Assembly: GCA_014871385.1 (NCBI GenBank)
Contig: CM026426.1
Location: forward strand, 108,086,070-108,150,069
Source: Ceratodon purpureus
Lineage: Eukaryota; Streptophyta; Bryopsida; Pseudoditrichales; Ditrichaceae
Reading direction: 5' to 3'
Length of the DNA: 64,000 nt
The position numbers were made by a program, and so were the translations under genes. This document shows positions 1 to 11,039 of this stretch, in pieces. Below the pieces are notes generated by a model. It did not search any database and was not told the DNA's origin. It was given only the letters and a program-made list of their open reading frames with translations. The stretch's first letter is position 1. Each line of letters starts with the position of its first letter.

Positions 1-645
1 TGATATGAATGTTGGGTGGATGCATTTGAAAAAAAAAAAACATCACAAACATTTACAAGTTCAAATACATACATATATATATACATGTGAATATATATTT
101 TGTATATTTTAATATACATATTTTTTAAATGTAAAGATGTACATAATTTTAATCTTTTAAAAGGGTTTCAATGGATATATTTTGAAGATATAAAATTGAT
201 TCCATATATAGAATAATATTGTAATAAGGTATTCTATTCCATATTAATTTGTTTTTTATATATTGTTGTTGCATAGAACTTATCGAAAATATTGCGTAAT
301 TATTAAATATGGGATTCAATATTTAGTCTCCTACCTTTTTTAGAATATGCAAGTATCTATATAGTCCTATGTTTTTTACATCGTCTTAATTTTAGACAAA
401 TATTACTTAAAGTTATAATGTAAGTGCGTTTGTTATAATTTTATTCTTATATTTTTTAAATACGTTGGGCATAATTATTCATTCCAATCTTTACAAAATA
501 GGCATTTATAAATTCGATGTTCCAAAGTGCATACATTAGTTTCTTTCGAGTGGCATAAATTAAAATTATCAAGTCGATAATAGTTTACAACTAAAACAAT
601 TGCGGAGGTGAGGAGGTTCCCACAAGAGAAGAACGCCTACTGTTC
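1..645. other. AT-rich stretch without a gene
   Basis: Strongly AT-rich sequence with short A/T runs. I see no open frame of useful length, no RNA gene and no terminal repeat in it. Confidence 0.6.
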
Positions 646-685
646 TCAACTCTTAGTTCCCAAATGTCTGTATACAAAGAAGAAC

Positions 686-946
686 TCATTTGCTTCGGAC
701 CCTCTCTCGCAGAATGTCTTTCGGACTTTCATTTGTATGCTGTGATCCACGTGCAGACTGGTTTCCTGTCTCAGATAGGATCTTAGGTATGGAAGGGCTA
801 GAATTAGAGGTATTAGAGTTCCTTGCAACTATGGCCGACTTTGTTGAGGGAGCTGTCCTAGGAACGCGTCTATCCATTCCGCCTTCTTGTCTGACGGTTG
901 TGCCTGTGCGTAATGATGGAGTATACCTTCCGGCCTTGACGTCAGG
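686..946 (-). CDS. Ser/Thr-rich C-terminal exon, unknown function
   Basis: On the minus strand an open frame of about 85 codons ends in a proper stop and follows a CAG acceptor-like site near 947. The peptide is rich in Ser, Thr, Asn, Arg and Pro (for example SNTSNSSPSIPK) and has no domain I recognise. It lies downstream, on the same strand, of the Ulp1-like protease remnant, so it could be the disordered C-terminal tail of the same gene. Frames on the plus strand over the same bases (690-1178) look like antisense shadows. Composition and the splice-like border are the only support. Confidence 0.25.
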   Translation of the reverse strand, partial: PDVKAGRYTPSLRTGTTVRQEGGMDRRVPRTAPSTKSAIVARNSNTSNSSPSIPKILSETGNQSARGSQHTNESPKDILRERVRSK

Positions 947-1048
947 GCCTGCCCAGTTTAAGTGCAAAAGGGCACTCCCATTGGGGCTTAATGCGAAGAC
1001 ACCAGATACAAAGAAGATCGTTCTATTCCCCGGAAGCGAACAGTTCAA

Positions 1049-1974
1049 GGGAGTTCACTGTCCCATTTCTTACGTGTCACTATTGCAAGGCCAGTCGAAG
1101 TGGAAGAAAACAGCGTGTGACACCAAGACTGCTGACTGTGGTTGCAGCTTTATGGTGTCATGTACTCACATTACTTGATAATTTTGGTGTAGTTCTGCGT
1201 TTATTGTAATGACGTTCATCGATGTCTTCAGAGCAGTAATAAAATATCATCCTTCTTATGATCCAGCTTCTTGTGCTGCACTCGTATATCGTGACGCCAT
1301 ATGAACTTACCTATGCTTATAAATTTGTGACACTAACTGTGACGCGTTACACTGTGACACTATGACTTTATCCAGTAAATATGTTGAACTCATTAGTAAA
1401 CTCCGCGTCAATATTGTAATGGGACGATTCGGATTACTCAGTTCGTCAATCCAACCATCATTTGATGTGCATAGCAGAGATTGTCGTTCCTTGTATTGAA
1501 TTATGTAATTTCATTATGATTTTGCACTTTCAAAACTACATTCGTAGTGTCTGGGAATGGGCATTTCAAAAAACGCAACATGAAACTGTATACGTAGTAT
1601 AGTGTAAGGGAGTATTAAACTGAGTCGTACGTTTTCTTAATGTCCATTCTAGAAAGCAATAATGCTACAGAGAGTATGGTGTAACGCTAAAGTCCTTACT
1701 ACTTATGAGGTACACTGAAAGGAGCCCTAAATCTAGTGTTGACGGTCATCGTCCATTTCCCTTGCTAGTAGACACAGAATCTCCATATTAATGTCCTAGG
1801 GAGTGAAGGCTCTTGCGAGTGCTCTTCATGAGGTCCTCCCTATTGGCGGATGGCCATGCCTTACCTAGAAACAGAGCACCAAATAATCAATTAGAGGCGG
1901 GAATTCCACTCCCAGATTTTAGAGATATAAACGTGTTACGAAAAAAAAAATGTAGGGGTTTAAGTGCACGCTAA
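1049..1974. other. spacer without recognised gene
   Basis: Mixed-composition sequence between the Ser-rich exon and the protease remnant. No coding segment is convincing. If both flanking pieces belong to one minus-strand gene, this would be its intron. Confidence 0.4.
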
Positions 1975-2332
1975 CCTTTAAATACAGTAGGGTATTCCGT
2001 ATCGTATGCTGTCCACACTCATAATGCCCGACTTGGGTAAACTTCTAATCTTACAAGCGGCACATTATAAGGCTCTACGCCTCTCAAAGTCTGCCACGCG
2101 TGGGAGATCCATTCCACGAAGTCTCTCCCTCCGGATCATGGTACTTTCCCGCAGCAGGTGAGTCCAAATGCACAACCTTGTCGTACTGAAAAACGAGGAG
2201 TGACCAGTGATCATGGTCCACCCACGGCACAAAAATCTCCTTAATCTGATGCACCTTGATAAGAGTTGGTGGCTGAAGAATCGTCGTTGCCCAGGGGGCA
2301 AGCATCCTAGGATGTCTAGGTAGGAACGTCAC
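1975..2332 (-). pseudogene. Ulp1-type (C48) cysteine protease fragment
   Basis: The minus-strand peptide shows the order of a Ulp1/SENP catalytic core. It has IFVPWVDHDHWSLLVF with the catalytic His before Trp, then VVHLDSPAAG with the catalytic Asp, then in another frame DFVEWISHAWQTLRG, and finally QVGHYECG with the Gln and the catalytic Cys-Gly. The parts lie in different frames within a few hundred bases and no intron of reasonable size fits, so I read at least two frameshifts. The last segment runs into a possible donor near 1974. Ulp1-like proteases process SUMO-like proteins, and plant and other eukaryotic DNA transposons often carry them as an accessory gene. The DDE transposase remnant starts 1-1.5 kb away on the other strand, which fits a two-gene transposon. 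Confidence 0.7.
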
Positions 2333-3058
2333 ACTGTCATTTCCTCTGAATTAGAGATTTTTGACCTTGTGATTGGGTTTAGGAAAAATGATTTTTTTTT
2401 ATCATTGTATTCCAGCAAGTTCCAGCACTCATTGTTTTTGCATAGTATGAAGAGATAATTAGAAATGATTGGTGTTTCGTATTCCTATGAGTTTAGTTTG
2501 CTAAAAAATTCAGGAATGTCACAATGAGAAGTCATACAGTCAGGAACTTGTTATAAGTACCCGGTGTGTTAGTTTTTGAGATGCATTGATTGGGTTGGGG
2601 CGTACAACGTTAGGCTACTTGATTTTGTTTTTTATTTTGCAATAAAAACTTTTTTGGGGGAATTTTCGAAATGGCCGCATCCTGGAATTATGAGGGCGCT
2701 GGGAGTAAGGAAAGGAAATTCGACTCTGATTTGTATTATTCCAGTTTGGCACCTAGAATTTTCACTCCTCTAACGGCTTGCAATTGCTGATTGCCTGCGA
2801 CCTATGTTCTCTAGAACTTAACGACCATAAAGAATCTGGAAATAGGAAAAGGAAACGGTTGAATTCCAGTAAAGTCGTTCATTCCTAGGACCCTTAGTTC
2901 CTTGGCCACTTTAAATCTGCGCCGTTAGATCGTAATCCAACTGCATGTGACGACACACGGTTGGGATACCGTCGTCTCTCTCACCTGGGTTTCCCTGTCG
3001 ACACTGTCCGCGGCTGCGTGAGTTCCTGCGCAGTTGAGTTATAGGAAATTTTGTAAGT
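2333..3058. other. spacer between divergent genes, AGGAA-rich
   Basis: Lies between the minus-strand protease remnant and the plus-strand transposase gene, so it would hold a shared promoter if both were one element. From about 2700 to 2900 it is dense in AGGAA, TTCCAG and CCTAGGA words like those in introns further right. No gene is seen. Confidence 0.4.
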
Positions 3059-3346
3059 ATGGGTTCACGACGAAGTTCTTCAACTGCTTCACAAGCGTTG
3101 ATCACTGATTTTTTTCAACAAGAGAGAGTGACTGAACGTGAGGTTGACGAGTGGTTTTTTTATCAGACGTTGATTACTGACTTCTACAGGGAGAGGGAGG
3201 AAACAGTAGAAGTCGGTCAATCACTTTCGGAGCGTAGCTTCACTGATTCAGAGTTCCATAGCGTTCTGGACATAGAGCCACAAACCCCAATCTCACAGTT
3301 AAGTTTGAGATACTCAGATTGCACTCATGTTTCCGAAAAACCCTGA
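3059..3346 (+). CDS. small ORF, possible 5' exon of the transposase gene
   Basis: A 95-codon frame opens with ATG at 3059 and contains an internal imperfect repeat: LITDFFQQERVTE is followed about 25 residues later by LITDFYREREETVE. It is acidic and Ser/Thr-rich and I recognise no domain. A good donor (GAG then GTAAGT, at 3421) and an acceptor (TTTTTTGCAG, ending 3528) lie downstream, which suggests that a transcript starts here and is spliced towards the transposase exons at 3898. Whether this ORF is translated as part of the transposase or is a leader ORF cannot be decided. Confidence 0.3.
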   Translation: MGSRRSSSTASQALITDFFQQERVTEREVDEWFFYQTLITDFYREREETVEVGQSLSERSFTDSEFHSVLDIEPQTPISQLSLRYSDCTHVSEKP

Positions 3347-3898
3347 AAATAGAGTTGCAAGACCGAACTTCGGTTTTGATTCGGAGGTTCAGTCCCAGAT
3401 GCGTAAATGCCTGTGGTGAGGTAAGTGCCGAATTCATATTTTGGAATGCCTAATGGGTTTTTGTCATATTTCATTTAATTTGTTTTCAAAAATTTCGCAG
3501 TCTCTAATCATGACTTCCTTTTTTGCAGGTAAAAGGTTCGGTACCTAATCAGGAAGGAAGTATGCTTGCGTGGGGTTTCTGTATGATGAAGTTCGAAGTA
3601 GATTAGAGCTCATGAATGTGCCTGCTAAGTGATGCATACATAGAGCAGCATTATATAATCTTAGATAGGTTGTCAAAACGTTAATGTCGAGTATATGAGT
3701 GGCTGGGGGTAGATACTCCACCGTTGACTCTTTAATAAACTAGCTACTGCATTCCAATCGCTGAAATCAATTTGTAGAGTTGGTCGACTTCCTATGCAGC
3801 CGGTGACTTTGAGCAGGCCTTGTGGTTGTCATCGTTACGATTAATTTTTCAGCAATTAGGATCGTTAGTATATCTGTTCTTCTCTAACAGTTTTTAGG

Positions 3899-4645
3899 AT
3901 GGCTCCTCGTAGAGATGATAGACGACTTGGAGAAGGTAGCAGAGCCCGATTAGCTCTTCAGGAAAACTTAGTTTTGAAAAGGGAGAAAGCGGCTCTCAGA
4001 CAGAAGAAGTGCCGAGAGAGGAGGAAGGAGATATTACAGAGGGTGTGTCAGGATAGTTTAGAGAGTGATGTTAGTGTGGTCAATATCCAAAGGTCATCTA
4101 CTCGTGCAGCAGAGGATTTAGCTCTGAGATGGTTTGATGAGACAAGTAGCAGGGGAATAGAGTATCAACAAGCCTTGCTACCAAAGATTCTCAAACACAG
4201 TATTTGGCGTAGTGTACTCCCTAATTACTCTAACATGGAGGTAGCTTACAGTGCAGTGTCAAATATTTCTCAAGGATGGCAGTATGTTAAAGGTGGTCAT
4301 TCCAGAGACCAACAACGAGCCAGGAATGTGATCATTCCCATGCTTCTAAGTTCGGGTGGTATTAGTGCTAGACAGACCAGTTTGTTGACAGGAATTCACA
4401 GACGAAACTTAAAGTCGGGTTTGGTGAGGAGGCTAGCGTTAGAGTCAAAATCTGATAAAAGTCTTTGGGCTGTTTGTGGACGGCAAAGGCGAGTTGATTG
4501 TCTACCTCCTCATGTGACGAAGTTGGTAGAAGACTTCTGGACAGCAAACACCCGAATCAGCCCCAACAGAAAAGACGTCGCAAGGAAACGTATTGGTGTA
4601 AAGGAGTGGATTTACCACCCCACACATCATCTCACCGAATCTCAG
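3899..4645 (+). pseudogene. DDE transposase, N-terminal exon
   Basis: The exon opens just after a TTTTTAG acceptor and starts MAPRRDDRR. A basic, Arg/Lys-rich stretch (residues 1-50) is followed by a helical region with LTGIHRRNLKSG and RISPNRKDVARKR, which looks like a helix-turn-helix DNA-binding part. It ends HHLTESQ at a GTCAGT donor. The next exon begins at 5418 after CTCTTCAG in the same phase, giving ESQ-LSFYTRF. From memory, relatives in animals have this order: a basic N-terminus, a segment of the type 'x-IGxxxFxxLxPxxV', a Cys cluster, then the catalytic core. This exon is open throughout; the damage is further down. Confidence 0.6.
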
Positions 4646-5417
4646 GTCAGTTAATTGATCACCTTGTTTAGCCACAGTTTATGGTAGAATAATGTCCAAG
4701 GTACTAGTATAAAAACTCTGCAAATAACATAGATACAGTGACTGGTCGATGCAGCCTATGTTACTTAGTCTCGGCCCTGAGCTATAATCCAGGAGTAGTA
4801 GTCTTTTGAAAAAAAATTGTTGTATTGTTCTAGTCTAATTCGTTTAGACACTACTGCATTCCGTTAGTTTCTAGTTTTATCTCCAGATAATTTATCCACA
4901 TTTCAGTTCCTCGGTTCATTTTGATATTTCATTGGGTTAATTGATTAACATAATATTTTACAAGCAATTGAAATAAAAGTAATGCTGAAGTACTATCATG
5001 TTCACTATGCTCATCAGGAGACGATGCAGTGAGGGCAGCCACTGTTACTTCATCTTGGACACGATCTAAGAAACGGAAAGTAATGCCGATGAATTATAGG
5101 AACAGTCTTGTCTAGGAATTAAAGGAACCGGAACTCAAGGAACAATAATGCAAGGAACAGTAATGTCTAGCTAGGAATTGAAGTCCTCATGTTTAGGAAC
5201 GTTAATTCTAGGAACAGTTATGTAGTCCTAGGAATTCAAGTCGTCATGTATTTTTTAAATTTTTATTTTTGCCTCAAAAGAAAAGTCTATTGCAAAAGAA
5301 CAGTTCATAAGCCCTCATTGGGCGAGAGACAGGGCGTGGGTAGTTGTCATGTATTTCAATTCCTAGATTCATTCTAACTTTTTTTCCTAACAAATCTTGT
5401 GGATTTTGGCTCTTCAG
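4646..5417 (+). repeat. transposase intron with AGGAA motif cluster
   Basis: A 772 bp phase-0 intron with a GTCAGT donor and a TTCAG acceptor. Between about 5060 and 5250 it holds many short direct repeats of the type AGGAAC, AGGAAT and CTAGGAAT spaced 10-25 bases apart. Similar clusters occur in the introns at 12.3-13.2 kb and 17.4-18.3 kb. Confidence 0.55.
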
Positions 5418-6660
5418 CTTTCCTTCTACACGCGATTCAGAGTAGCACACAGTGGCGTCGAAATTGGAGTGCGATCTTTTGAGTCACTGAAACCTTGGTT
5501 TGTGCGGAGGATGCGGGAGTTCAACAGTTGCTGCTGTAGGTACCACGTGCAGATGGCTGAATTGAAGGATGCACTGAACTTCATGCGCCGTGGAACAGTG
5601 CACAAGAATTGCTCTTGCCAGTGTGAAGTGTGTCGACCAGAGGGTGGACAGGGTGAATGTAAAGCATCAGAGGTGACTTTTCAGTCAGTTACAAGACTCT
5701 GTGAAGAAGTTATGTGCCCAAAGCCCGAAGAAGAAGAGTTCCATGCACTCAGTTGCATTCGGGGAGATTGTACGATGTGTGGGGCTACGAAATTGAAGAT
5801 TTGCCCCAACGAACTGTCTGGATGTACGAATGCTCTGGTTTCCTGGAAGCTGTTTGAGATGGTATTTGTAGGGAGAGGAGAAGACGGAAATGACAGGCAT
5901 GCACTTCGTCTGGAGCACAAGTTGACCCCACCGTGTGACTTGGTATCATCTTTGCGGTCCCACTTGGAAGAATTTTTGGTCCACAATTTTGAGGCAAAGT
6001 GGCAGGATCAACAGTTTAAGGTATGCATGGGCAACTTAAGTCCTGATGCAATTGTTTCGGTTGTAGATTTCGCTGAAAACTATGCATTCAAGTGGCAGAA
6101 TGAGGTTCAGTCCCAGCATTGGTTCAGTTTTCAGGTGTCAATCTTGGTTCATATTACATTCCGAATTCATCCTGAATGGGACGGGTTGGATCCTGAGAAT
6201 AAGATACTCACGGAGTATCATTTTTATATCAGCGATGACAAGTCCCATGATAACAACTTTGTCCAATACTGTTTTGGGCTTCATAGAGATTTTTTGAAGG
6301 AACAAGGGTTTCTTTTCCCAGTGGAGCACATAGTCTTCTCTGATGGCTGTGCCTCGCAGTTTAAATGTGCGAAGTCACTGTATTTCGTTGCCAGGTATCC
6401 TTCTCTAACAATATCGGAAGAGTTACCCCTCGGTTGTGTGATGCAATGGAATCATTTTGGTACTGGTCATGGTAAGGGTCAGTGGGATGGAGCAGGGGCT
6501 CACGTGAAGGAGGCCCTGCGCAGGGAGCAAGTGAAGCCTGATGGAGTGCGGCTACATAACTCATGATGTGGTAACTTTCCTACGTCAAGCAATGAACCGT
6601 GAATATGCTGGTTACCACAGTGCTCGAAGATCAGTACACAGACATTTCTATATGATGTAA
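5418..6660 (+). pseudogene. DDE transposase, catalytic exon
   Basis: After the acceptor the peptide runs VEIGVRSFESLKPWFVRR, then a cysteine cluster (CCC, CSCQCEVC, CTMC), then an RNase-H-like core. Three conserved acidic sites are visible: Asp in VDFAENYAFKWQNEVQSQHW (codon 6066), Asp in IVFSDGCASQFKC (6342) and the GTGHGKGQWDGAGAHVKEAL block (Asp codon 6486). This FSDG-QFK/GHGKG-DG-G pattern belongs to a large family of uncharacterised transposase-like proteins I remember from cnidarians and fishes. I cannot name its superfamily with certainty. Near 6553 the frame shifts: the expected continuation HDVVTFLRQAMNREYAGYH is in the next frame. A second shift lies near 6650, so this copy is dead. 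Confidence 0.65.
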
Positions 6661-7351
6661 AAGAGGCTGACGTGAACCAATTCCAGGCTCCAAATGCTCG
6701 CACTGTAGAAGGTACCAGATCATTTCACCAGGTTAGAAGTGTTGGATTAGAGGGGACATCATTGCAGACCCGGCGACTATCTTGCTTTGTAAGTTCTGCT
6801 TGGACGGTGGCGATGGACCATGCGATAGTGTTGGGTTTGTTGAACCTTTCACTTTGATCAGGCTAGAGCCTTGTGAGCCCCAGACACTAACAAGGCGTGA
6901 TAGGGCGCGTCTTGATGCTCAGGAGAGTAGACTCCATCCCCGCATGAGTGCTCGAGAATCACTTGCTGCCACGTTGGAGGTTGGTGATCACTTTGCGGTT
7001 CTAGCAGATGACGGATCCGGGGTTCCTGAATTCTGGATACTTCAGTGTCAAGAGCCCTTGCATGGCGTCGAAGAGGATAAGATGGAAGATACCTGGGGTC
7101 AGACAGTGTATCGTGGGGAGCAAATTGTGATTGGGACTTATTATAAGCGAAGGGGTAGTAGCAGAACATCTTACATCAGGGAAGACCCACGCAGACCCGC
7201 TTTCATTTACTCTCACTTGGTAGTGGCCACGAAGTTTGACTTACCAGCAGCCACGCATCGTCAGAAAGGAGGACGTGGAGGTACCCAGGTGTACAAACTC
7301 ACCACCGAGGCCCAAGATCATATCCACTCTCAACTCTTAGTAGTTGACTAA
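6661..7351 (+). pseudogene. DDE transposase, C-terminal region
   Basis: The segment 6661-6780 continues in yet another frame (VKEADVNQFQAPNARTVEG). A third shift near 6775 leads into an open frame of 189 codons to a stop at 7351. That frame has a small Cys motif (CKFCLDGGDGPC) and then a beta-rich stretch, VGDHFAVLADDGSGVPEFWI and later FIYSHLVVATKFDLP. It resembles the small chromatin-reader-like C-terminal domain of the same transposase family and is loosely BAH-like, but I am not sure of that label. It ends in a Gly/Arg/Gln-rich tail. A transcript of the intact ancestor would have stopped here. Confidence 0.55.
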
Positions 7352-9482
7352 GGAGTTCAGATATAGTACTCTGGCCAGGAGATTCATGATACGTTTATGG
7401 CCAGCAGTTGTTTTAGTAGCTTGCCATGATGTAGTGGAAGTTTAGGTGGCTTAGATTTGTTTAAATTTTAGTTTGGAGTGGTTTGTTATGCATTTGCAAC
7501 AGTGCTATGTATGTAGGATTACAGTAATGGTAAATAATAATTAAAAAAATGGATTTTGCTACTATCAGTTCCCGTACAATTGCAGTGGGTATTTAAGCAG
7601 AATGAAATGACTGCAATGGATTAGGGGATTCTCCTTTTTGAATACAGTACTGAAATTCGAGAGCGCATACCAGGGACTAATTTCAATACCATATCCACAT
7701 ACAAATGAACCATAAGAGGCCAGCATTGTACACAATCAAAACACATCCAACTTTAATGAAGTACATCCCGTCTGGATGAATTTATGCTCAATCGAATGAA
7801 TATTGACACTACCAGAAGAATGAAACAATTCCATTCCTACGAGTCCAATACATGATGATTTCCTTGGTACCAGGAAACCTTATTTCCTTTGCAAATGTAA
7901 ATAGGAAGGTCTTTCGTTCTTAACCAATCTACTTTAAATCCTGATTATTTTCCTCTTATATTTATGTTTTTTATTATATTTTTCTAGCATGTGAAGGGAT
8001 AGGATGTCATCCTGGTCTATTTTTTCCTGGTTACATTACCCCGTAAAGTACTATTTTGGGGAATATTCCGTTTTCTAACCAATGTACGAATAATTTTTTA
8101 ACATTTTTTTAAACTTTCATGAAAAGGTTGTCATCCAAGACACTCTATTGTTGGTTATATTTTGCGACGATCAAGATTATAAATTTAATTTTTTATCCAA
8201 TATGATATATGTGGACTTATTCACCAGTGTCACATGCCTTGTATAATTATTATGGGCATGAATTAATGAAAAAAATACTATTCCGTAGATTGGATCAGGG
8301 TCTTCATCTGTAGATTGGATCAGGGACTGCCTTCAATATTATTAGAAAGAAATGAAAGTGTTGGACATTCAACTCAAGGGATCATGAACTGATTAGGACA
8401 TTGAAATAAGACCCCCTTTGAACATACATAAGTGTGAAATTGGTATAAACTCAACAACTTAGGAAATTAGGAAATGTGTGCAAAAGATAAAAAGTCACCA
8501 AATTAGGAAAAGAGTCTGTTTAGGCGAAAAGGGAGTGCAAATATTTTAAAAAATGGTCCTCACGCGGACATGAAACCGGCTCCTATTTAGTTTTGTATTG
8601 TGTCATGTTGGAACCGGTCCCGCACAGTCTGGGGCGACGTACGTCACTCCACTTGATTTCTCTCGACCCAACTCTGAACTAGGACTCGGTTACCAACTGA
8701 CGAGAGAGTAACAGTAAAAATCCATTATATTACCGCAGCTGGGTTACATTGCAATCAATATGGGATAAGTTCAATCTAAACGTGGTTTAAGGTAGGATCG
8801 AAGAAAGTCAACAGTGTGTTCAAATCTATGCGTGTCGTAGATTCCTTACTGCTCGTTCCTTGAAATAATATACTGATTTTGCCGAAACCTAGATTTACTA
8901 TCTTGGATGTCTACCATGACATCAAATTATTGACAGTGGGTACATTTCGAGAAATCAGTGTAAGTAACTATTATTTCGAGTGGATAACTTTTCAATGTAA
9001 AAACCAGTGACCAATAGTGCACTCAGATTTGCTTAATGTATTAATCCAATTTGTATTTACTTGTTTCACAGTATACAAAGAATGACCTTACAAAACTTAA
9101 GAATAACATAAGAAACCATAACAGGATTATGTTGTTCCTCTTTTTGACTTCTCAATTCTCTTAGTTATAAATATCTTTACTACTTTCTAAGAACAAACCT
9201 AGAATTATGTGACTCTAATCATGGGCATATGTACCAATATTGTCTAATTTTACAATTATTTATACAGTCGTTTATCAACCTCGACACTTGGTAATATTTT
9301 TATATTATTTACCTTTGATACTATTTGAAGGAATATTTTAATTACGAGCCAGTATAATTTTGCCACCTCACATTGTTTTTTTTTCTTATATACCAAGGGG
9401 ATTATGATTTCATTATTAACTCTATATATTCTTAGTGTATTGTCCACTTAAATTACTCAATAAGAATATATTCTATTTTATA
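7352..9482. other. AT-rich spacer without a gene
   Basis: No coding segment is convincing. Points seen are a short tandem copy of TAGATTGGATCAGGG near 8287 and 8313, and a small GC-richer patch at 8560-8700. The right end of the DDE element should lie somewhere here, but I could not find a terminal inverted repeat. Confidence 0.5.
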
Positions 9483-10735
9483 GCCAATCTAATTATGACA
9501 TGTGTCTTTTTTATTCTTATTTATTTTATTTTTATTTAGGCTTCCGAAGGTATGATGTCATCATTTTGATATTTTTGTGAAGACATTGCGGGATATGATG
9601 TCATCGTTGGCGCTCTATATTGGTCTTCTATTCTCCACCTACATTACTATTTAAAGGAATATAATATACGAAAGTATATTCTATTTTATAGCCAATCCAA
9701 TTATCACATGTGTCTTTTTATTTTTATTTTGTTTTATTTTTATTCATGCTTCCAAGGATATGATGTCATCATTGTTTATTTTTGTGAAGACGTTGCGGGG
9801 TATGATGTCATCGTTGGCGCTCTATATTAGTCTTCTATTGTCCACCTTCATTACTATTAAAAGGAATATAATATACGAAAGTATTCTTTTTATAGCCAAT
9901 CCAATTATAACATGTGTCTTTTTATTTTATTTTGTTTTATTTTTATTCATGCTTCCGAGGATATGATGTCATCATTGTTTATTTTTTGTGAAGACGTTGC
10001 GGGGTATGATGTCATCGTTGGCGCTCTATATTGGTCTTCTATTGTCCACCTACATTACTATTAAAAGGAATATAATATACGAGAGCATATTCTATTTTAT
10101 AGCCAATCTAATTATGACATGTGTCTTTTTATTCTTATTTTATTTTATTTTTATTTAGGCTTCCGAAGGTATGATGTCATCATTTTGATATTTTTTTGTG
10201 AAGACATTGCGGGATATGATGTCATCGTTGGCGCTCTATATTGGTCTTCTATTCTCCACCTACATTACTATTTAAAGGAATATAATATACGAAAGTATAT
10301 TCTATTTTATAGCCAATCCAATTATCACATGTGTCTTTTTTATTTTTTTTTTATTTTTTATTTATTTGTTTTATTTTATTCATGCTTCCAAGGATATGAT
10401 GTCATCATTGTTTATCTTTTGTGAAGACGTTGCGGGGTATGATGTCATCGTTGGCGCTCTATATTGGTCTTTTATTGTCCACCTTCATTACTATTAAAAG
10501 GAATATAATATAAAAGTATATTCTATTTTATAACCAATCCAATTATAACATGTGTCTTTTTTTTTTATTTTTTTATTTTTATTCATGCTTCCGAGGGTAT
10601 GATGTCATCATTGTTTATTTTTTGTGAAGACGTGCGGGGTATGATGTCATCGTTGGCGCTCTATATGGTCTTCTATTGTCCACCTACATTACTATTTAAA
10701 GGAATATAATATACGAAAGTACATTCTATTTTATA
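9483..10735. repeat. tandem array, six ~207 bp units in a three-unit higher-order pattern
   Basis: Units start at about 9483, 9691, 9895, 10102, 10312 and 10533, each opening with GCCAATC(T/C)AATTAT, and are 203-221 bp long. A partial seventh follows. Units 1 and 4 share TTAGGCTTCCGAAGG and CATTGCGGGATATG. Units 2 and 5 share CATGCTTCCAAGG. Units 3 and 6 share CATGCTTCCGAGG. The array is therefore an ABC-ABC duplication with a period of about 620 bp. Each unit holds two TATGATGTCATC palindromes and a GTTGGCGCTCTATAT block. It is AT-rich and does not look coding. Confidence 0.9.
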
Positions 10736-10912
10736 GCGAATATAATATTTTCACATGTGTCTTTTTAATCTTCCATTTATGATTTTCAATCTTCCTTTTA
10801 TGATTTTCAAGAAATACTTTCACTGATCTCCAATCATATTTTTCTCCACCCCTTTTGCAATAGATTGCTGCAACAATAAGCAAAGTAATTGGGAATTTGG
10901 TGTCATTCTTTG

Positions 10913-10916
<4 letters not shown>

Positions 10917-10976
<60 letters not shown>
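10917..10976. repeat. (TA)n microsatellite
   Basis: About 30 uninterrupted TA dinucleotides. Confidence 0.97.
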
Positions 10977-10979
<3 letters not shown>

Positions 10980-11039
10980 GAATACTTACAATTTATATTT
11001 GTAATTTAAATAGTAGTTTTAGTTCCTAGCCAATCAAAT

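Noticed and set aside
690-1178. Plus-strand 162-codon frame
   Set aside because: No domain, no splice support, and the minus strand gives a more natural Ser/Thr-rich exon.
9760-10424. Membrane-protein-like frames in the tandem array
   Set aside because: They are translations of T-rich satellite units and change with each unit.
9483-10735. Regular repeat spacing that could suggest a CRISPR array
   Set aside because: Units are ~207 bp with no unique spacers, in plant-type sequence; it is a tandem satellite-like array.
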